Source: Candidatus Gastranaerophilales bacterium (GTDB lineage: Bacteria; Cyanobacteriota; Vampirovibrionia; Gastranaerophilales; Gastranaerophilaceae). Taken from it: a DNA stretch of 64,000 bases. The position numbers and the translations under genes are program-made. The stretch covers positions 1 to 64,000 of the forward strand of contig CALVEC010000003.1 of assembly GCA_944326475.1 (NCBI GenBank), given 5' to 3'. Positions within the stretch are counted from its first letter, which is position 1, and each line of letters starts with the position of its first letter. A model generated the notes under the pieces. It searched no databases. It was not told the DNA's origin and was given only the letters and a program-made list of their open reading frames with translations. Shown here piece after piece: positions 1-8,605 of the stretch.

Positions 1-172
1 TTATCGACCTGACATTTAGTCAGCTCTCAATGGAGTCCTTGCCACAAAGGCACTCATCATAGCATAAACCAAGGGAGCGCTGCTACCCTCCTCCATTATC
101 GACCTGACATTTAGTCAGCTCTCAATGGAGTCCTTGCCACAAAGGCACTCATCATAGCATAAACCAAGGGAG
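1..172. repeat. 95-bp tandem repeat, two copies
   Basis: A 77-base stretch at 1-77 recurs without a mismatch at 96-172. The two copies lie head to tail with a 95-base period, and the bases between them (78-95) are similar to those after the second copy but diverged. The array probably continues to the left of the window, since the first copy begins exactly at base 1. There is no credible reading frame of any length. The function is unknown; it may be an intergenic dispersed repeat or the edge of a longer array. Confidence 0.85.
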
Positions 173-337
173 TGCTTGCTACCGTACCCGCTACGCGGTA
201 AAAGTTCTTTCTGCTTATTGAACTAGCGCAGTCAATGGTAACAGAAGTTTTCTTTCAATCTTTGCGGGGGCTTTTCCTCAAAGGTCTTCGCAAGTGTTTG
301 TTTTGCCCGTCAAATTCTATTTAATTTTCAAAAAAAT
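173..337. other. Intergenic stretch with no recognised gene
   Basis: This stretch lies between the tandem repeat and the tRNA-Thr gene. It is less AT-rich than typical intergenic DNA in this window. I see no open frame with a ribosome binding site and no tRNA. A run of A and T just before position 338 could serve as a weak terminator for the leftward tRNA transcript. Confidence 0.4.
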
Positions 338-409
338 TGCCGAAGATAGGAATCGAACCTACAACCTACGGTTTACAAAACCGTTGCTCTACCATTGAGC
401 CACTTCGGC
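338..409 (-). tRNA. tRNA-Thr (anticodon TGT)
   Basis: Read on the minus strand, this folds into a full cloverleaf. The acceptor arm GCCGAAG pairs with CTTCGGC. The D arm is GCTC/GAGC. The anticodon stem ACGGT/ACCGT closes the loop TTTGTAA, giving anticodon TGT. The T arm has the TTCGATT loop. The discriminator base is A and the CCA end is not encoded. It has its own promoter immediately upstream. Confidence 0.95.
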
Positions 410-425
410 GTAATGAAGTATTATA

Positions 426-454
426 ATAATATTAAGGATATAACCCTGTGTCAA
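426..454 (-). promoter_or_regulatory. Sigma-70 promoter of tRNA-Thr
   Basis: On the minus strand there is a perfect -35 box TTGACA (449-454), a 17-base spacer and a -10 box TATTAT (426-431). Transcription would start near 419, about 10 bases before the mature tRNA 5' end. It fits between the tRNA and the stop codon of the next gene. Confidence 0.8.
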
Positions 455-462
455 GTGTCGGA

Positions 463-2028
463 TTAAAAAATCTTTTCTGCCTCTGCAATAACATCTGTCC
501 AGCAGCCTTCTTCCGTTTGTTTGAAAATTTTGACACTGTCATACCAGGGTGTTTTGTCGTTATCTGAAAACCATCTCCATTCAGAAACAAAGGGCAGAAG
601 CAAAAATGTTTTTACCCCTAAAGCACCGGCAAGATGGACACAAGCGCTGTCTATTGTAATCATTAAATCAAGATTTTTCATTGCACACGCCGTGTCGTAG
701 AAATTATTGATAAAAGGGGCAAGGTTAATAATATTACTGCCTTTTGCCGGTTCTTCATCGTCTTTCTGAAAGGAATAAAACTGAACATCTTTCCCGGTCA
801 AAGGTTCAAGCAGCTCAAAAGGAATTGAGCGGTTTTTGTGCACCCGCTGATTTCCATGCCAGAACAGTCCCGCTTTTAATTTGTCTGTTTTGAACAAATC
901 GGTTTTTGTTTGTGCCTGTGCCTGCAGGTATCCCGAAGCGCCCGGAATATTCTCAAAATCCTCTCCAAAAATGCAGGGTAAATCCATGACGCTTGCTGAG
1001 TAATTATAATTAATATTGTTTTTAGAAACTCTTACATCCGTAAACGGGAAGTTATATTTGAACAAGCTCTCCAGCTCAGGCGGGACAAGAAGTGTTATTG
1101 ATGAGAAATATTCTTGTAATTTTGGGATGTATCTTGAGAACATTATGTAGTCGCCAAAACCGCCGTCGCAGAAAATGAGTATGCCGGCATCCGTGTGTTT
1201 TGTGCCATTCCAGGCATTTTTGTATTGCTTTTTTATATCCGGATTTTTTAAATAATAGTGTTTGTACCCCTCATTGAATTTTTTCTGCACCAGATAAGTC
1301 ATTCCAAGGCTCAAATGGGTATCCGCATCGTCGGGTTTTAGCACGAGTGCTTTCTTAAGACAGTCCTCGGATTTTTTGTAATCCTTCTCTTTTCTGTATA
1401 AAACTCCGAGATTTTTTAAAGCTTCAAAATTGTTTTTTATTTTCAACGACTGCAAATAACAGTATTTTGCCTGAGAAAAGTTTGAAAGTTTTTCATAAAT
1501 AAGCCCGAGGTTATTTTCCGCAATGTAATCTTTCGGTTCAAGCTTCAACGCGTTTTTGTAAAAAGTTAAAGCTGTATCAATGTCGCCGGCAGAATCCGCA
1601 AGCTGGGCAATTTCCCGAATAAGATTCAGATTGTTTTTGTCGTCATTCCAGAGAATTTTCAGATACTTAATGGCTTCCGTTTTGTTCCCGAGCTGTCTGT
1701 AACAGTCCATAAGCTTTTCTATGGTGTCTTTGTACGGCTCTTGTTCAACAGCAGCCGTAAAATATTTGACTGCGTTTAAATAATCCCGTCTTAGATAGTA
1801 CGCAAGACCTAAATTATCGCAAAAAGCAGGAGATGGATTAAGCTCTACGGCTTTCAATAAAATTTCAACCGCTTCATCAAGCTTGCCGCGCTGCATTTTT
1901 AAAACTCCGAGGAGATTAAGTGTATTAAAATTTTCGGGGTCGTTGTCCAACAATTTTGTGTAGGCGTTTTCAGCTTCGTCAAGTTTTCCGTTTTTGTGAA
2001 AATTCAAGGCTGTTTCAATATCGGTCAT
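463..2028 (-). CDS. TPR protein with C-terminal GT9-like glycosyltransferase domain
   Basis: 521 aa. Residues 1 to about 270 are tetratricopeptide repeats (for example A-x-x-Y-L-Q-S-L/NPENFNTLNLLG-type helices repeating every 34 residues). From about 285 a Rossmann-type domain begins, with the GDYIMFSRYIPKL segment and, near the end, D-L-M-I-T-I-D-S-A-C-V-H-L-A-G-A-L-G, the donor-site signature of heptosyltransferase-like (GT9) domains. No signal peptide or membrane segment is visible. It starts 9 bases after the stop of the upstream unknown gene, so the two are probably co-transcribed. The likely role is glycosylation of a surface polymer or protein; acceptor and sugar cannot be told from sequence. 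Confidence 0.75.
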   Translation of the reverse strand: MTDIETALNFHKNGKLDEAENAYTKLLDNDPENFNTLNLLGVLKMQRGKLDEAVEILLKAVELNPSPAFCDNLGLAYYLRRDYLNAVKYFTAAVEQEPYKDTIEKLMDCYRQLGNKTEAIKYLKILWNDDKNNLNLIREIAQLADSAGDIDTALTFYKNALKLEPKDYIAENNLGLIYEKLSNFSQAKYCYLQSLKIKNNFEALKNLGVLYRKEKDYKKSEDCLKKALVLKPDDADTHLSLGMTYLVQKKFNEGYKHYYLKNPDIKKQYKNAWNGTKHTDAGILIFCDGGFGDYIMFSRYIPKLQEYFSSITLLVPPELESLFKYNFPFTDVRVSKNNINYNYSASVMDLPCIFGEDFENIPGASGYLQAQAQTKTDLFKTDKLKAGLFWHGNQRVHKNRSIPFELLEPLTGKDVQFYSFQKDDEEPAKGSNIINLAPFINNFYDTACAMKNLDLMITIDSACVHLAGALGVKTFLLLPFVSEWRWFSDNDKTPWYDSVKIFKQTEEGCWTDVIAEAEKIF

Positions 2029-2037
2029 AGCTTTAGT

Positions 2038-2670
2038 CTACTTCAATTTTTGCGGCAATTCTTCATGATAAATACCGCCTCCGCAAATAGTTTCTATAAC
2101 CTTGAGCATAAATTCTCTAGGGGCGTCCATCTGGTTTATGTAGAACTCTTTGTTGCCGAGATGGTTTATTTTTATAATTCCGGTTTTGCTTTTTTCTGCG
2201 GGCACAAACAGCGATGCGACTTCCTGTTCAAGAACGGCAAGCAGCTCATTTTTTGGATTTTTCTTAACAATTTCGTTAAAATCGCCTTTCATTGCGATGA
2301 TTCTGCCTGATATCATCGGCGGTTCAACACCTCTGAAAAGCGCCTGAGGCTGATTGTTCCATCGGGTAGTAAAGCTGATGGTGTGCCAGAGTATATGCAG
2401 AATGAGAACAGTCTGGGCTTCATCTACGGAGTAGTAGATATTATCGGTCGCTACACCTCTTGAGCCGAACGACTGTTTCAGGTAGTCAACTGTAGCCTGC
2501 ATATTGTCAATTATTTTCAGGAAAGTTTCCTGGCAGTTTATTGTCGAATGCTGGTATTCGAGGAACTGCTTGTACATGTGTGTGGAAACGAGATTAATCC
2601 TCTCCTGAATTACCGAGGATTTTCTTATTGAAGTTTCCATATTATCAAAGCTGTTGAAGTTATTTTCCAA
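2038..2670 (-). CDS. Conserved-looking protein of unknown function
   Basis: 210 aa, not recognised. It is mostly helical, with no signal peptide, transmembrane segment or metal motif. The longest frame begins with TTG at 2670 behind a GAGAGAAT purine tract. The first ATG is at 2640, eleven codons in, with no better ribosome site, so the TTG start is plausible but unproven. It is the first gene of a leftward pair with the TPR/glycosyltransferase gene. The AT-rich gap 2671-2841 holds the divergent promoters for this gene and the YvyF-like gene. Confidence 0.65.
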   Translation of the reverse strand: MENNFNSFDNMETSIRKSSVIQERINLVSTHMYKQFLEYQHSTINCQETFLKIIDNMQATVDYLKQSFGSRGVATDNIYYSVDEAQTVLILHILWHTISFTTRWNNQPQALFRGVEPPMISGRIIAMKGDFNEIVKKNPKNELLAVLEQEVASLFVPAEKSKTGIIKINHLGNKEFYINQMDAPREFMLKVIETICGGGIYHEELPQKLK

Positions 2671-2782
2671 TTTTATATTCTCTCTATGGTTATATTGTAT
2701 ACAAAATTTTACATTTATTGTATATATTTAATATTTTTTTTTACAATACAAAACACTTTGTTAAAAAACTACAGAATTTTGC

Positions 2783-2811
2783 TTGATTTTTAAAAACAAC
2801 TCAGATAATAT
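2783..2811 (+). promoter_or_regulatory. Candidate promoter of the YvyF-like operon
   Basis: TTGATT (2783-2788), a 17-base spacer and TAATAT (2806-2811). The predicted start, near 2818, leaves a leader of about 24 bases before the ATG at 2842. No regulatory repeat is seen over it. Confidence 0.5.
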
Positions 2812-2841
2812 CTTAGTATTATAGTATGGAAAGAAAAGTAT

Positions 2842-3183
2842 ATGCCAAATGTAGTAAATTGCAGAAAATGCGGAACATTATTTATCCAGAATGGTAAAAA
2901 AGAACTTTGTGATAAGTGTTTGGACGCACAGAATAAATTGATAGCTGAAATGAACTCTTTTGTTATAAATTCACCCGAAGAAACTATTACTATTGATACG
3001 CTTCTTGCTAAATTTCAGATGAGCAGAAAAGAGTTTGAAAATCTTTACCTTTCCGGTAAGTTTGTAAGAATCGCTAAAAAACTCGTTACAAAATGCCCGA
3101 AATGCGGTAAAGAAATTCTTGTGGAGGGAAGTTCAAACTTCCTGTGCAATGAATGTGCAAAAAAATTACAAAATCAGATATAA
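2842..3183 (+). CDS. YvyF-like double zinc-ribbon protein
   Basis: 113 aa. There are two cysteine quartets, C7-x2-C10 with C23-x2-C26 and C85-x2-C88 with C102-x2-C105, each typical of a zinc ribbon. Between them, about residues 47-77, is a helix-turn-helix-like segment. This order (N ribbon, short HTH, C ribbon) matches the flagellar-operon protein family TIGR03826/YvyF of Firmicutes, thought to act in flagellar gene control. It begins a rightward run with the formyltransferase, an unknown and comM. The flagellar assignment is inference from architecture. It could also be a general zinc-ribbon DNA- or protein-binding adaptor. Confidence 0.6.
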   Translation: MPNVVNCRKCGTLFIQNGKKELCDKCLDAQNKLIAEMNSFVINSPEETITIDTLLAKFQMSRKEFENLYLSGKFVRIAKKLVTKCPKCGKEILVEGSSNFLCNECAKKLQNQI

Positions 3184-3191
3184 GATAAAGA

Positions 3192-4151
3192 ATGAAAATA
3201 GTTGTTGTCGGTTACGGAAAAATGTTTTCTAACCTGATTCTCGGAACTTTGGAATCCGGGCACAGAGTTGTCGGCGTTATGCGTGCTGACAGGTTAAAGT
3301 ATCCGGCATGGTTTTTGTTTATAAAGGATATTTTTGCGGCATCTGCCGATTATTCTTTTTTAAAGAGTCTGAAACTTCATGAAATTAACGCAAACAGTGT
3401 AAATTCAGAAAAATTCAGAAAAGAGATACTAAAACTAAACCCCGATGTTATTCTGGTAGGGTCTTGGGGTGAAAAATTTTCAAAAGCAACAATTAATTTG
3501 CCTAAAATTGCCTGTATTAACACTCATCCGTCATTGCTGCCAAGGTATCGCGGTCCTAATCCTTATACGAGAACTATAATGAACGGAGAAACCGAGTCCG
3601 GTGTGACTTTTCATATTATGAACGAAAAATATGATGACGGTCCTATTTTGCTGCAAAAAAGAGTGGAGATATTGCAGGGATTTGACGGAGATACTGGTGA
3701 AACACTGAAAAACAAAACCTGTAATCTTGCAAAATCTGCAGTATGTGAGCTGTTTTCGTCTATGGATTCGGAAATTATTATCCCGATGCCCCAAAATGAA
3801 GCGGAAGCCACATATTATCCGCAGATAAACGAGAGCGATATATTAATCGATTTTTCATGGAGTGCTGAAAAAATAAATCGTTTTATTCGTGCTCTGACGC
3901 CGTGGCAGTCTGCTTATTTTGCTTACAAAAATGAATTTTTCAAAGTAAGAGACCATGAGGTTTCGGAAAACAATACTGAATACAAAACGCCGGGTACTAT
4001 TGTAAATAAAGACAAAAAAACTATTTCAGTTTTAACGGGGGACAACAAAATTGTAAAATTTAATTCCCCTCAGCTTTTTGGCGGATTAAAAAAATACATA
4101 ACCCGTTTTTACATAAAATTTGTCGTAAAAACAGGAGATATAGCAGGATAG
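3192..4151 (+). CDS. Formyltransferase related to methionyl-tRNA formyltransferase
   Basis: 319 aa. The formyl-transfer core is intact: N110-T-H112-P-S-L-L-P-R-Y-R-G, then a Gly-Val-Thr-Phe-His strand and D149 before Gly, which are the Asn/His/Asp catalytic set using 10-formyltetrahydrofolate. A C-terminal OB-like domain follows (about 205-300), as in Fmt. The N-terminus lacks the usual F-M-G-T-P-x-F start of Fmt and reads V-V-G-Y-G-K-M-F, so this may be a divergent Fmt or a sugar-nucleotide formyltransferase. It begins 8 bases after the YvyF-like gene. Confidence 0.7.
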   Translation: MKIVVVGYGKMFSNLILGTLESGHRVVGVMRADRLKYPAWFLFIKDIFAASADYSFLKSLKLHEINANSVNSEKFRKEILKLNPDVILVGSWGEKFSKATINLPKIACINTHPSLLPRYRGPNPYTRTIMNGETESGVTFHIMNEKYDDGPILLQKRVEILQGFDGDTGETLKNKTCNLAKSAVCELFSSMDSEIIIPMPQNEAEATYYPQINESDILIDFSWSAEKINRFIRALTPWQSAYFAYKNEFFKVRDHEVSENNTEYKTPGTIVNKDKKTISVLTGDNKIVKFNSPQLFGGLKKYITRFYIKFVVKTGDIAG

Positions 4152-4186
4152 CAATTTTTGCGTTTCACATGTTTTGTGTGTGTATT

Positions 4187-4825
4187 ATGAATGAAAAAGT
4201 CTCTTTTAAATCACGAATAAACTTTGTTGATCGTGCAGTGTTTAACAAATTAAAAAACGGAACGCAGATACTGTACAAACATGACGTTCCGAACATCATT
4301 AAAGACAAAGAATTTTTCTCTGAAGAAATCAGAACTTGTACAGGCGGCGGGGTTGTGAGGCCTTTTGTCGAGGCAGACGGATTTCATCTTATGGATGATG
4401 TTGTGAATTTCAATAATTTACACGATATAATGGTTTACCTGTTCAGATACGTAAAAGACGCAGAGAGAGGGCTTTTGCTCGGTTCAAAAGAATTGGGAAG
4501 ACGTCCGTATTCCGTAAAAATCTTTGAACAAATAAAGAAAACTTTTCAAAAAAGGCTGCCCAATGTATCCCTTCTTGATGGGCACACTTACAGCCAGGCA
4601 CAGACACATTTTTATTATTCGCTAAAAGATGATACATGGACAATTTGTTCAGAGTACAGACCATTTGACACTAAAATTATGAATGCGGTAAAGTCGCTGC
4701 CTGAACTGAAAAAGGTATACAGAAATGTTTCAATAGCTGACGGAGACAGGTTATTTATTAACGGAGAAGAAATAACCCCTCAAATGGCGCCTGAAATTTT
4801 TCAATGTACAAAAAAGTCAAAATAA
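4187..4825 (+). CDS. Protein of unknown function
   Basis: About 212 aa from the ATG at 4187; an in-frame ATG at 4169 would add a Cys-rich hexapeptide and has no ribosome site. I do not recognise the family. It has no signal peptide or membrane span. A Cys-Thr-Gly-Gly-Gly motif near residue 48 and several conserved-looking aromatic/basic stretches are visible. It lies between the formyltransferase and comM, 27 bases upstream of comM, and is probably in the same transcript. Confidence 0.6.
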   Translation: MNEKVSFKSRINFVDRAVFNKLKNGTQILYKHDVPNIIKDKEFFSEEIRTCTGGGVVRPFVEADGFHLMDDVVNFNNLHDIMVYLFRYVKDAERGLLLGSKELGRRPYSVKIFEQIKKTFQKRLPNVSLLDGHTYSQAQTHFYYSLKDDTWTICSEYRPFDTKIMNAVKSLPELKKVYRNVSIADGDRLFINGEEITPQMAPEIFQCTKKSK

Positions 4826-4852
4826 AAAATATTGTGTTAAACTAATTACATT

Positions 4853-6406
4853 ATGGTATCACATGTTACAACAGCTACGGTTCTGGGGCTGGAAGCGTAT
4901 AAAATATCGGTCGAAGTGGACTTGGTGCAATCTATCCCCGGCGTTACGATAGTCGGACTTCCCGACACCGCAATCACAGAAGCTCGTGAGCGTGTACGTT
5001 CTGCTATAAAAAATTCGGGTTATATATTTCCGAACAAAAAGGTTGTGGTTAATCTTGCACCGGCGGACATAAGAAAAGAAGGCACAAATTATGATTTGCC
5101 TATTGCAATAGGAATACTTACCCAGGATGATGTCCTTGACAATGAAGCAATAAAAGACACTGCATTTCTCGGTGAATTGTCTCTTGACGGCTCATTAAGA
5201 GCTGTAAACGGGATATTGCCTATCGTGTCGGGGCTAAAAGACATGGGAGTGAAACAGGTTGTTGTTCCGGCAGAGAATGCGAAAGAAGCGGCATTGATAC
5301 CTGATATAAAAGTGTTGCAGGCGCAATGTCTGTGCGATGTTGTTGACCATTTTTCAAATAATCCCGAAGCAAATAAAAAGCTTGAAGTTTGTGAAATTGA
5401 TATAGACGACTATTTGAATCAATATACAACCACAAATTATCCTTATGACTTTAAGGATATAAAAGGGCAGCACAAAGCCAAAAAAGCGCTTGAAATCTCA
5501 GCTGCAGGCGGTCACAATATCCTGATGTCCGGACCTCCCGGGTCAGGGAAAACCCTGTTGTCAAAAACTTTTGCATCTATTTTACCTCCGCTTGAACTGG
5601 AGGAGGCTATTGAACTGACTAAAATATACAGCGTAAGCGGTCTGCTTGACAGCGATAACCCGCTTGTCTGCAAGCGTCCGTTCAGGGTTGTTCATCATTC
5701 CGCTTCTGCCATAGGCATAATCGGCGGCGGTTCAAACCCGAAACCAGGAGAGATTACACTTGCACACAGAGGCGTTTTGTTTTTGGACGAGTTTGTTGAA
5801 TTTCCGAGGAATGTTCTTGAGGTTTTGAGACAGCCGCTCGAAGACGGTGAAGTCCGTATATCAAGAGCACAAACAAGCGTAAAATACCCTGCTGATTTTA
5901 TTCTGCTTGCGGCGATGAATCCGTGCCCGTGCGGTTATCTTGGCGATTCCCAAAAACACTGTACCTGTTCGGAATTTCAGATACAACGTTACCGCTCAAG
6001 GCTTTCAGGTCCTATGCTTGACAGAATTGATATACAAATAGAAGTGCCGAGACTTTCTCCGGAAGAACTGCTTAATAAAAACTTTAAATCAGAATCATCA
6101 GAGGAAATCAGAAAGCGTGTTATCAAGGCTCGGAAAATACAGTCTGAAAGGTATAAAGACTACCCTATACTCACAAATTCGCAGCTTACACCGGAGTTGA
6201 TAAAAATATTCTGTAAACTTGATGAAAACAGCGAAAAACTATTGAAAACCGCAGCAATAAAATTTAATCTTTCCGGCCGCTCTTATGACAGAATCCTGAA
6301 ACTTGCAAGGACTATCGCCGACATTGAAAACTCACGCAATATAGAAAGCGGACATATTGCGCAGGCGCTGCAATACAGAAATTTTATTAATCTTGAGAAC
6401 GCTTAA
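4853..6406 (+). CDS. comM: ComM/YifB family Mg-chelatase-like AAA+ ATPase
   Basis: 517 aa, the usual length. The N-terminal domain carries G-L-P-D-T-A-I-T-E-A-R-E-R-V, the family signature. It is followed by a Lon-like fold, then the AAA+ core with Walker A G-P-P-G-S-G-K-T, Walker B L-F-L-D-E-F and the A-A-M-N-P-C-P-C-G sensor with a zinc-like Cys cluster (CPCG...CTC). ComM is a hexameric helicase that promotes branch migration when single-stranded DNA is integrated during natural transformation. It is the last gene of the run that starts at 2842. No com genes adjoin it, so its link to competence is from family knowledge only. Confidence 0.9.
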   Translation: MVSHVTTATVLGLEAYKISVEVDLVQSIPGVTIVGLPDTAITEARERVRSAIKNSGYIFPNKKVVVNLAPADIRKEGTNYDLPIAIGILTQDDVLDNEAIKDTAFLGELSLDGSLRAVNGILPIVSGLKDMGVKQVVVPAENAKEAALIPDIKVLQAQCLCDVVDHFSNNPEANKKLEVCEIDIDDYLNQYTTTNYPYDFKDIKGQHKAKKALEISAAGGHNILMSGPPGSGKTLLSKTFASILPPLELEEAIELTKIYSVSGLLDSDNPLVCKRPFRVVHHSASAIGIIGGGSNPKPGEITLAHRGVLFLDEFVEFPRNVLEVLRQPLEDGEVRISRAQTSVKYPADFILLAAMNPCPCGYLGDSQKHCTCSEFQIQRYRSRLSGPMLDRIDIQIEVPRLSPEELLNKNFKSESSEEIRKRVIKARKIQSERYKDYPILTNSQLTPELIKIFCKLDENSEKLLKTAAIKFNLSGRSYDRILKLARTIADIENSRNIESGHIAQALQYRNFINLENA

Positions 6407-6440
6407 CAAAAAATCTTTATAAAACTTTAATTTTTCCCAC

Positions 6441-6469
6441 TTTAAAAAACAAATATTTTAAAGTAGAAT
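6441..6469 (+). promoter_or_regulatory. Candidate glmS promoter
   Basis: TTTAAA (6441-6446), a 17-base spacer and TAGAAT (6464-6469). Transcription would start near 6476, leaving about 40 bases of leader with a GAGG ribosome site. That leader is too short for a glmS ribozyme. Confidence 0.45.
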
Positions 6470-6515
6470 ACACATTATACGAAAAACGTTTTAGACAATT
6501 GAGGAAAAAGAGCGT

Positions 6516-8354
6516 ATGTGCGGAATAGTAGGATATGTCGGAGCTAAACCTGTTGTAAAAATTTTGCTGGACGGATTGAGCAAACTTGAATACAGGGGCT
6601 ATGATTCAGCGGGACTTGCCGTGAACAGCGACGGAAAAATAAAAATTTTCAAAGCTGAAGGCAAACTCCAAAATCTTAAAGACCTTATGGAAAAAAATCC
6701 GGTAGCGAATACTACTATGGGCATCGGACATATCAGATGGGCTACTCACGGCGCTCCGACCACAATAAACGCTCATCCCCATTCCTGCAACTGCGGCAAA
6801 CTCGTGGTTGTCCACAACGGAATTATTGAAAATTTTAAAGAACTTAGAGAAGAACTTGAAGGATACGGCTGTGTTTTTAAAACCGAAACAGACACCGAAA
6901 CGGTTGCACATCTTATTGCGCATGAATACGGAAAACTCAATTCGCTGCCAAAAGCTGTCCGTGCTGCGGTAAAACAGTTAAAAGGCGCTTATGCTCTGTG
7001 TGTTATGCATCAGGATGCACCGAACGTTCTTGTAGGCACAAGAAAAAATGCGCCGCTTATTGTTGCGCTTGGCGAAGGGGAAAATTATCTCGCAAGCGAT
7101 TGTCCGGCAATAATAGAATACACAAAACGCGTTATTTATCTTGATGACGATGAGTTTGCGGTTTTGACGCCGGATACGGTTTTGATTACTGATATTGACG
7201 GAAAACAGATTATAAAAAAAGAAGAAGTTCTGCCCTGGGAGCCGGTTGCCATAAGCAAAATGGGCTATAAACATTTTATGCTGAAAGAAATTCACGAGCA
7301 GCCGGATGTAATCAGAAATGCGCTTGCGGGCAAGCTTCACGACATAAATTCACCGGTAAAACTGGATGAGGTAAAACTCACAAAAGAACAGATTAAAAAT
7401 CTGAAACGTATAGAAATTATTGCCTGCGGAACGTCTCTGCATGCCGCAATGATTGCAAAATACATAATAGAGGCGTTTTGTAATATTCCCGTAGATGTTG
7501 AAGCCTCAAGTGAATACATATACAGAAAAACAGTCACGGACAAAGACACACTGGTTATCGGTATTTCCCAATCCGGCGAAACCTCCGATACAATCACTGC
7601 AATAAGACAGGCAAAAGCAGTAGGCTCGCATGTTCTTATCATCACAAACCGCCCCGATTCGATTATGGCTCGTGAAGCGGACAGTCTTATTCCGGTAAAT
7701 GCAGGTATAGAGGTAAGCGTTGCCGCGACAAAATCCTTTAACGCCCAGCTTATTGCGCTTTACCTGTTTGCTATTTATATTGCGGAAATAAAAGACTCTT
7801 TTGACAAAGTTCACATCAAAAATCTTAAACAAGAACTGCTTGAACTACCTGCAAAAGTTGAGGTTATACTGTCGCATAAAGAAAATATAATGAAATGCGC
7901 AAAGGCATTTGCCGCATTCAGAAACTTTATTTATATAGCAAGAGGCATAAACTATGCTGCTGCACTTGAAGGCGCATTGAAGCTCAAAGAAATCAGTTAT
8001 ATCAATGCAACCGGATATCCGGCAGGCGAGTTGAAACACGGACCTATTGCAATGCTCGATGAAACAATGCCTGTGCTTGCGATTTTAATGCCGGGTGTTG
8101 TATACGATAAGGTTCTCTCCAACGCCGAGGAATCCAAAGCCAGAAACGCAAGATTGATTGCGTTGACGTCATCGGAGGATAAAGAACTTGAAAATCTTTT
8201 TGAATACATTTTAAAAGTTCCGACGGTTGATGAATACCTGTCTCCTGTTTTGACCTCGGTTCCGCTGCAGCTTCTTGCGTACTATATTGCGGAATTTCTG
8301 GGTAAAGACGTTGACCAGCCGAGAAACCTTGCAAAATCAGTTACGGTAGAATAA
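6516..8354 (+). CDS. glmS: Glutamine-fructose-6-phosphate aminotransferase
   Basis: 612 aa, full length. It makes glucosamine-6-phosphate from fructose-6-phosphate and glutamine, the first step to UDP-GlcNAc for peptidoglycan and lipid A. The N-terminal glutaminase begins M-C-G-I-V-G-Y-V-G, with Cys2 as the nucleophile once Met is removed, and has H-I-R-W-A-T-H-G-A-P. Two SIS domains follow (about 290-425 and 465-600) with I-S-Q-S-G-E-T and the C-terminal L-A-K-S-V-T-V-E. It ends in TAATG, overlapping the next small gene by one base. Confidence 0.97.
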   Translation: MCGIVGYVGAKPVVKILLDGLSKLEYRGYDSAGLAVNSDGKIKIFKAEGKLQNLKDLMEKNPVANTTMGIGHIRWATHGAPTTINAHPHSCNCGKLVVVHNGIIENFKELREELEGYGCVFKTETDTETVAHLIAHEYGKLNSLPKAVRAAVKQLKGAYALCVMHQDAPNVLVGTRKNAPLIVALGEGENYLASDCPAIIEYTKRVIYLDDDEFAVLTPDTVLITDIDGKQIIKKEEVLPWEPVAISKMGYKHFMLKEIHEQPDVIRNALAGKLHDINSPVKLDEVKLTKEQIKNLKRIEIIACGTSLHAAMIAKYIIEAFCNIPVDVEASSEYIYRKTVTDKDTLVIGISQSGETSDTITAIRQAKAVGSHVLIITNRPDSIMAREADSLIPVNAGIEVSVAATKSFNAQLIALYLFAIYIAEIKDSFDKVHIKNLKQELLELPAKVEVILSHKENIMKCAKAFAAFRNFIYIARGINYAAALEGALKLKEISYINATGYPAGELKHGPIAMLDETMPVLAILMPGVVYDKVLSNAEESKARNARLIALTSSEDKELENLFEYILKVPTVDEYLSPVLTSVPLQLLAYYIAEFLGKDVDQPRNLAKSVTVE

Positions 8355-8518
8355 TGAAAATAACAAACAAACAAGTTTATATCAGTGCTGTTTCTGACGT
8401 ATCATCAGATTACATAGAAAACGAACTCAGAAAACAAAACATTAAGTTCCTGAGATGGGCAATTGTCGATGTTAAAGACGGAATGTACAGCGTCAATGTG
8501 TCTTGCTGTGAAGGCTGA
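8354..8518 (+). CDS. 54-aa small protein, unknown
   Basis: A 54-codon frame starting at the ATG that overlaps the glmS stop (TAATG) and ending TGA at 8518. The product is MKITNKQVYISAV... with hydrophobic strands alternating with charged residues, and it ends S-C-C-E-G. Translational coupling to glmS is likely from the overlap. It resembles no family I can name; the length and strand-rich pattern could form a small ACT- or MoaD-like half domain, but that is speculation. Confidence 0.55.
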   Translation: MKITNKQVYISAVSDVSSDYIENELRKQNIKFLRWAIVDVKDGMYSVNVSCCEG

Positions 8519-8531
8519 TAAAAAAAATAAT

Positions 8532-8561
8532 TTTACAAAACTTTATTTTTTATTCTATAAT
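8532..8561 (+). promoter_or_regulatory. Candidate promoter of the MFS transporter gene
   Basis: TTTACA (8532-8537), an 18-base spacer and a consensus TATAAT (8556-8561). The predicted start, near 8568, gives a 38-base leader with a GTGAGG ribosome site before the ATG at 8606. Confidence 0.6.
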
Positions 8562-8605
8562 TAATAAGTAACAAAAAATTAGTTTAATAGTATATGTGAG
8601 GTATT

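Noticed and set aside
1-172. Possible CRISPR array
   Set aside because: Repeat units are about 77 of 95 bases with only 18 variable, the reverse of CRISPR proportions, and no cas gene is near.
6470-6515. glmS ribozyme in the glmS leader
   Set aside because: The leader is only about 40 bases, far too short for the ribozyme core.
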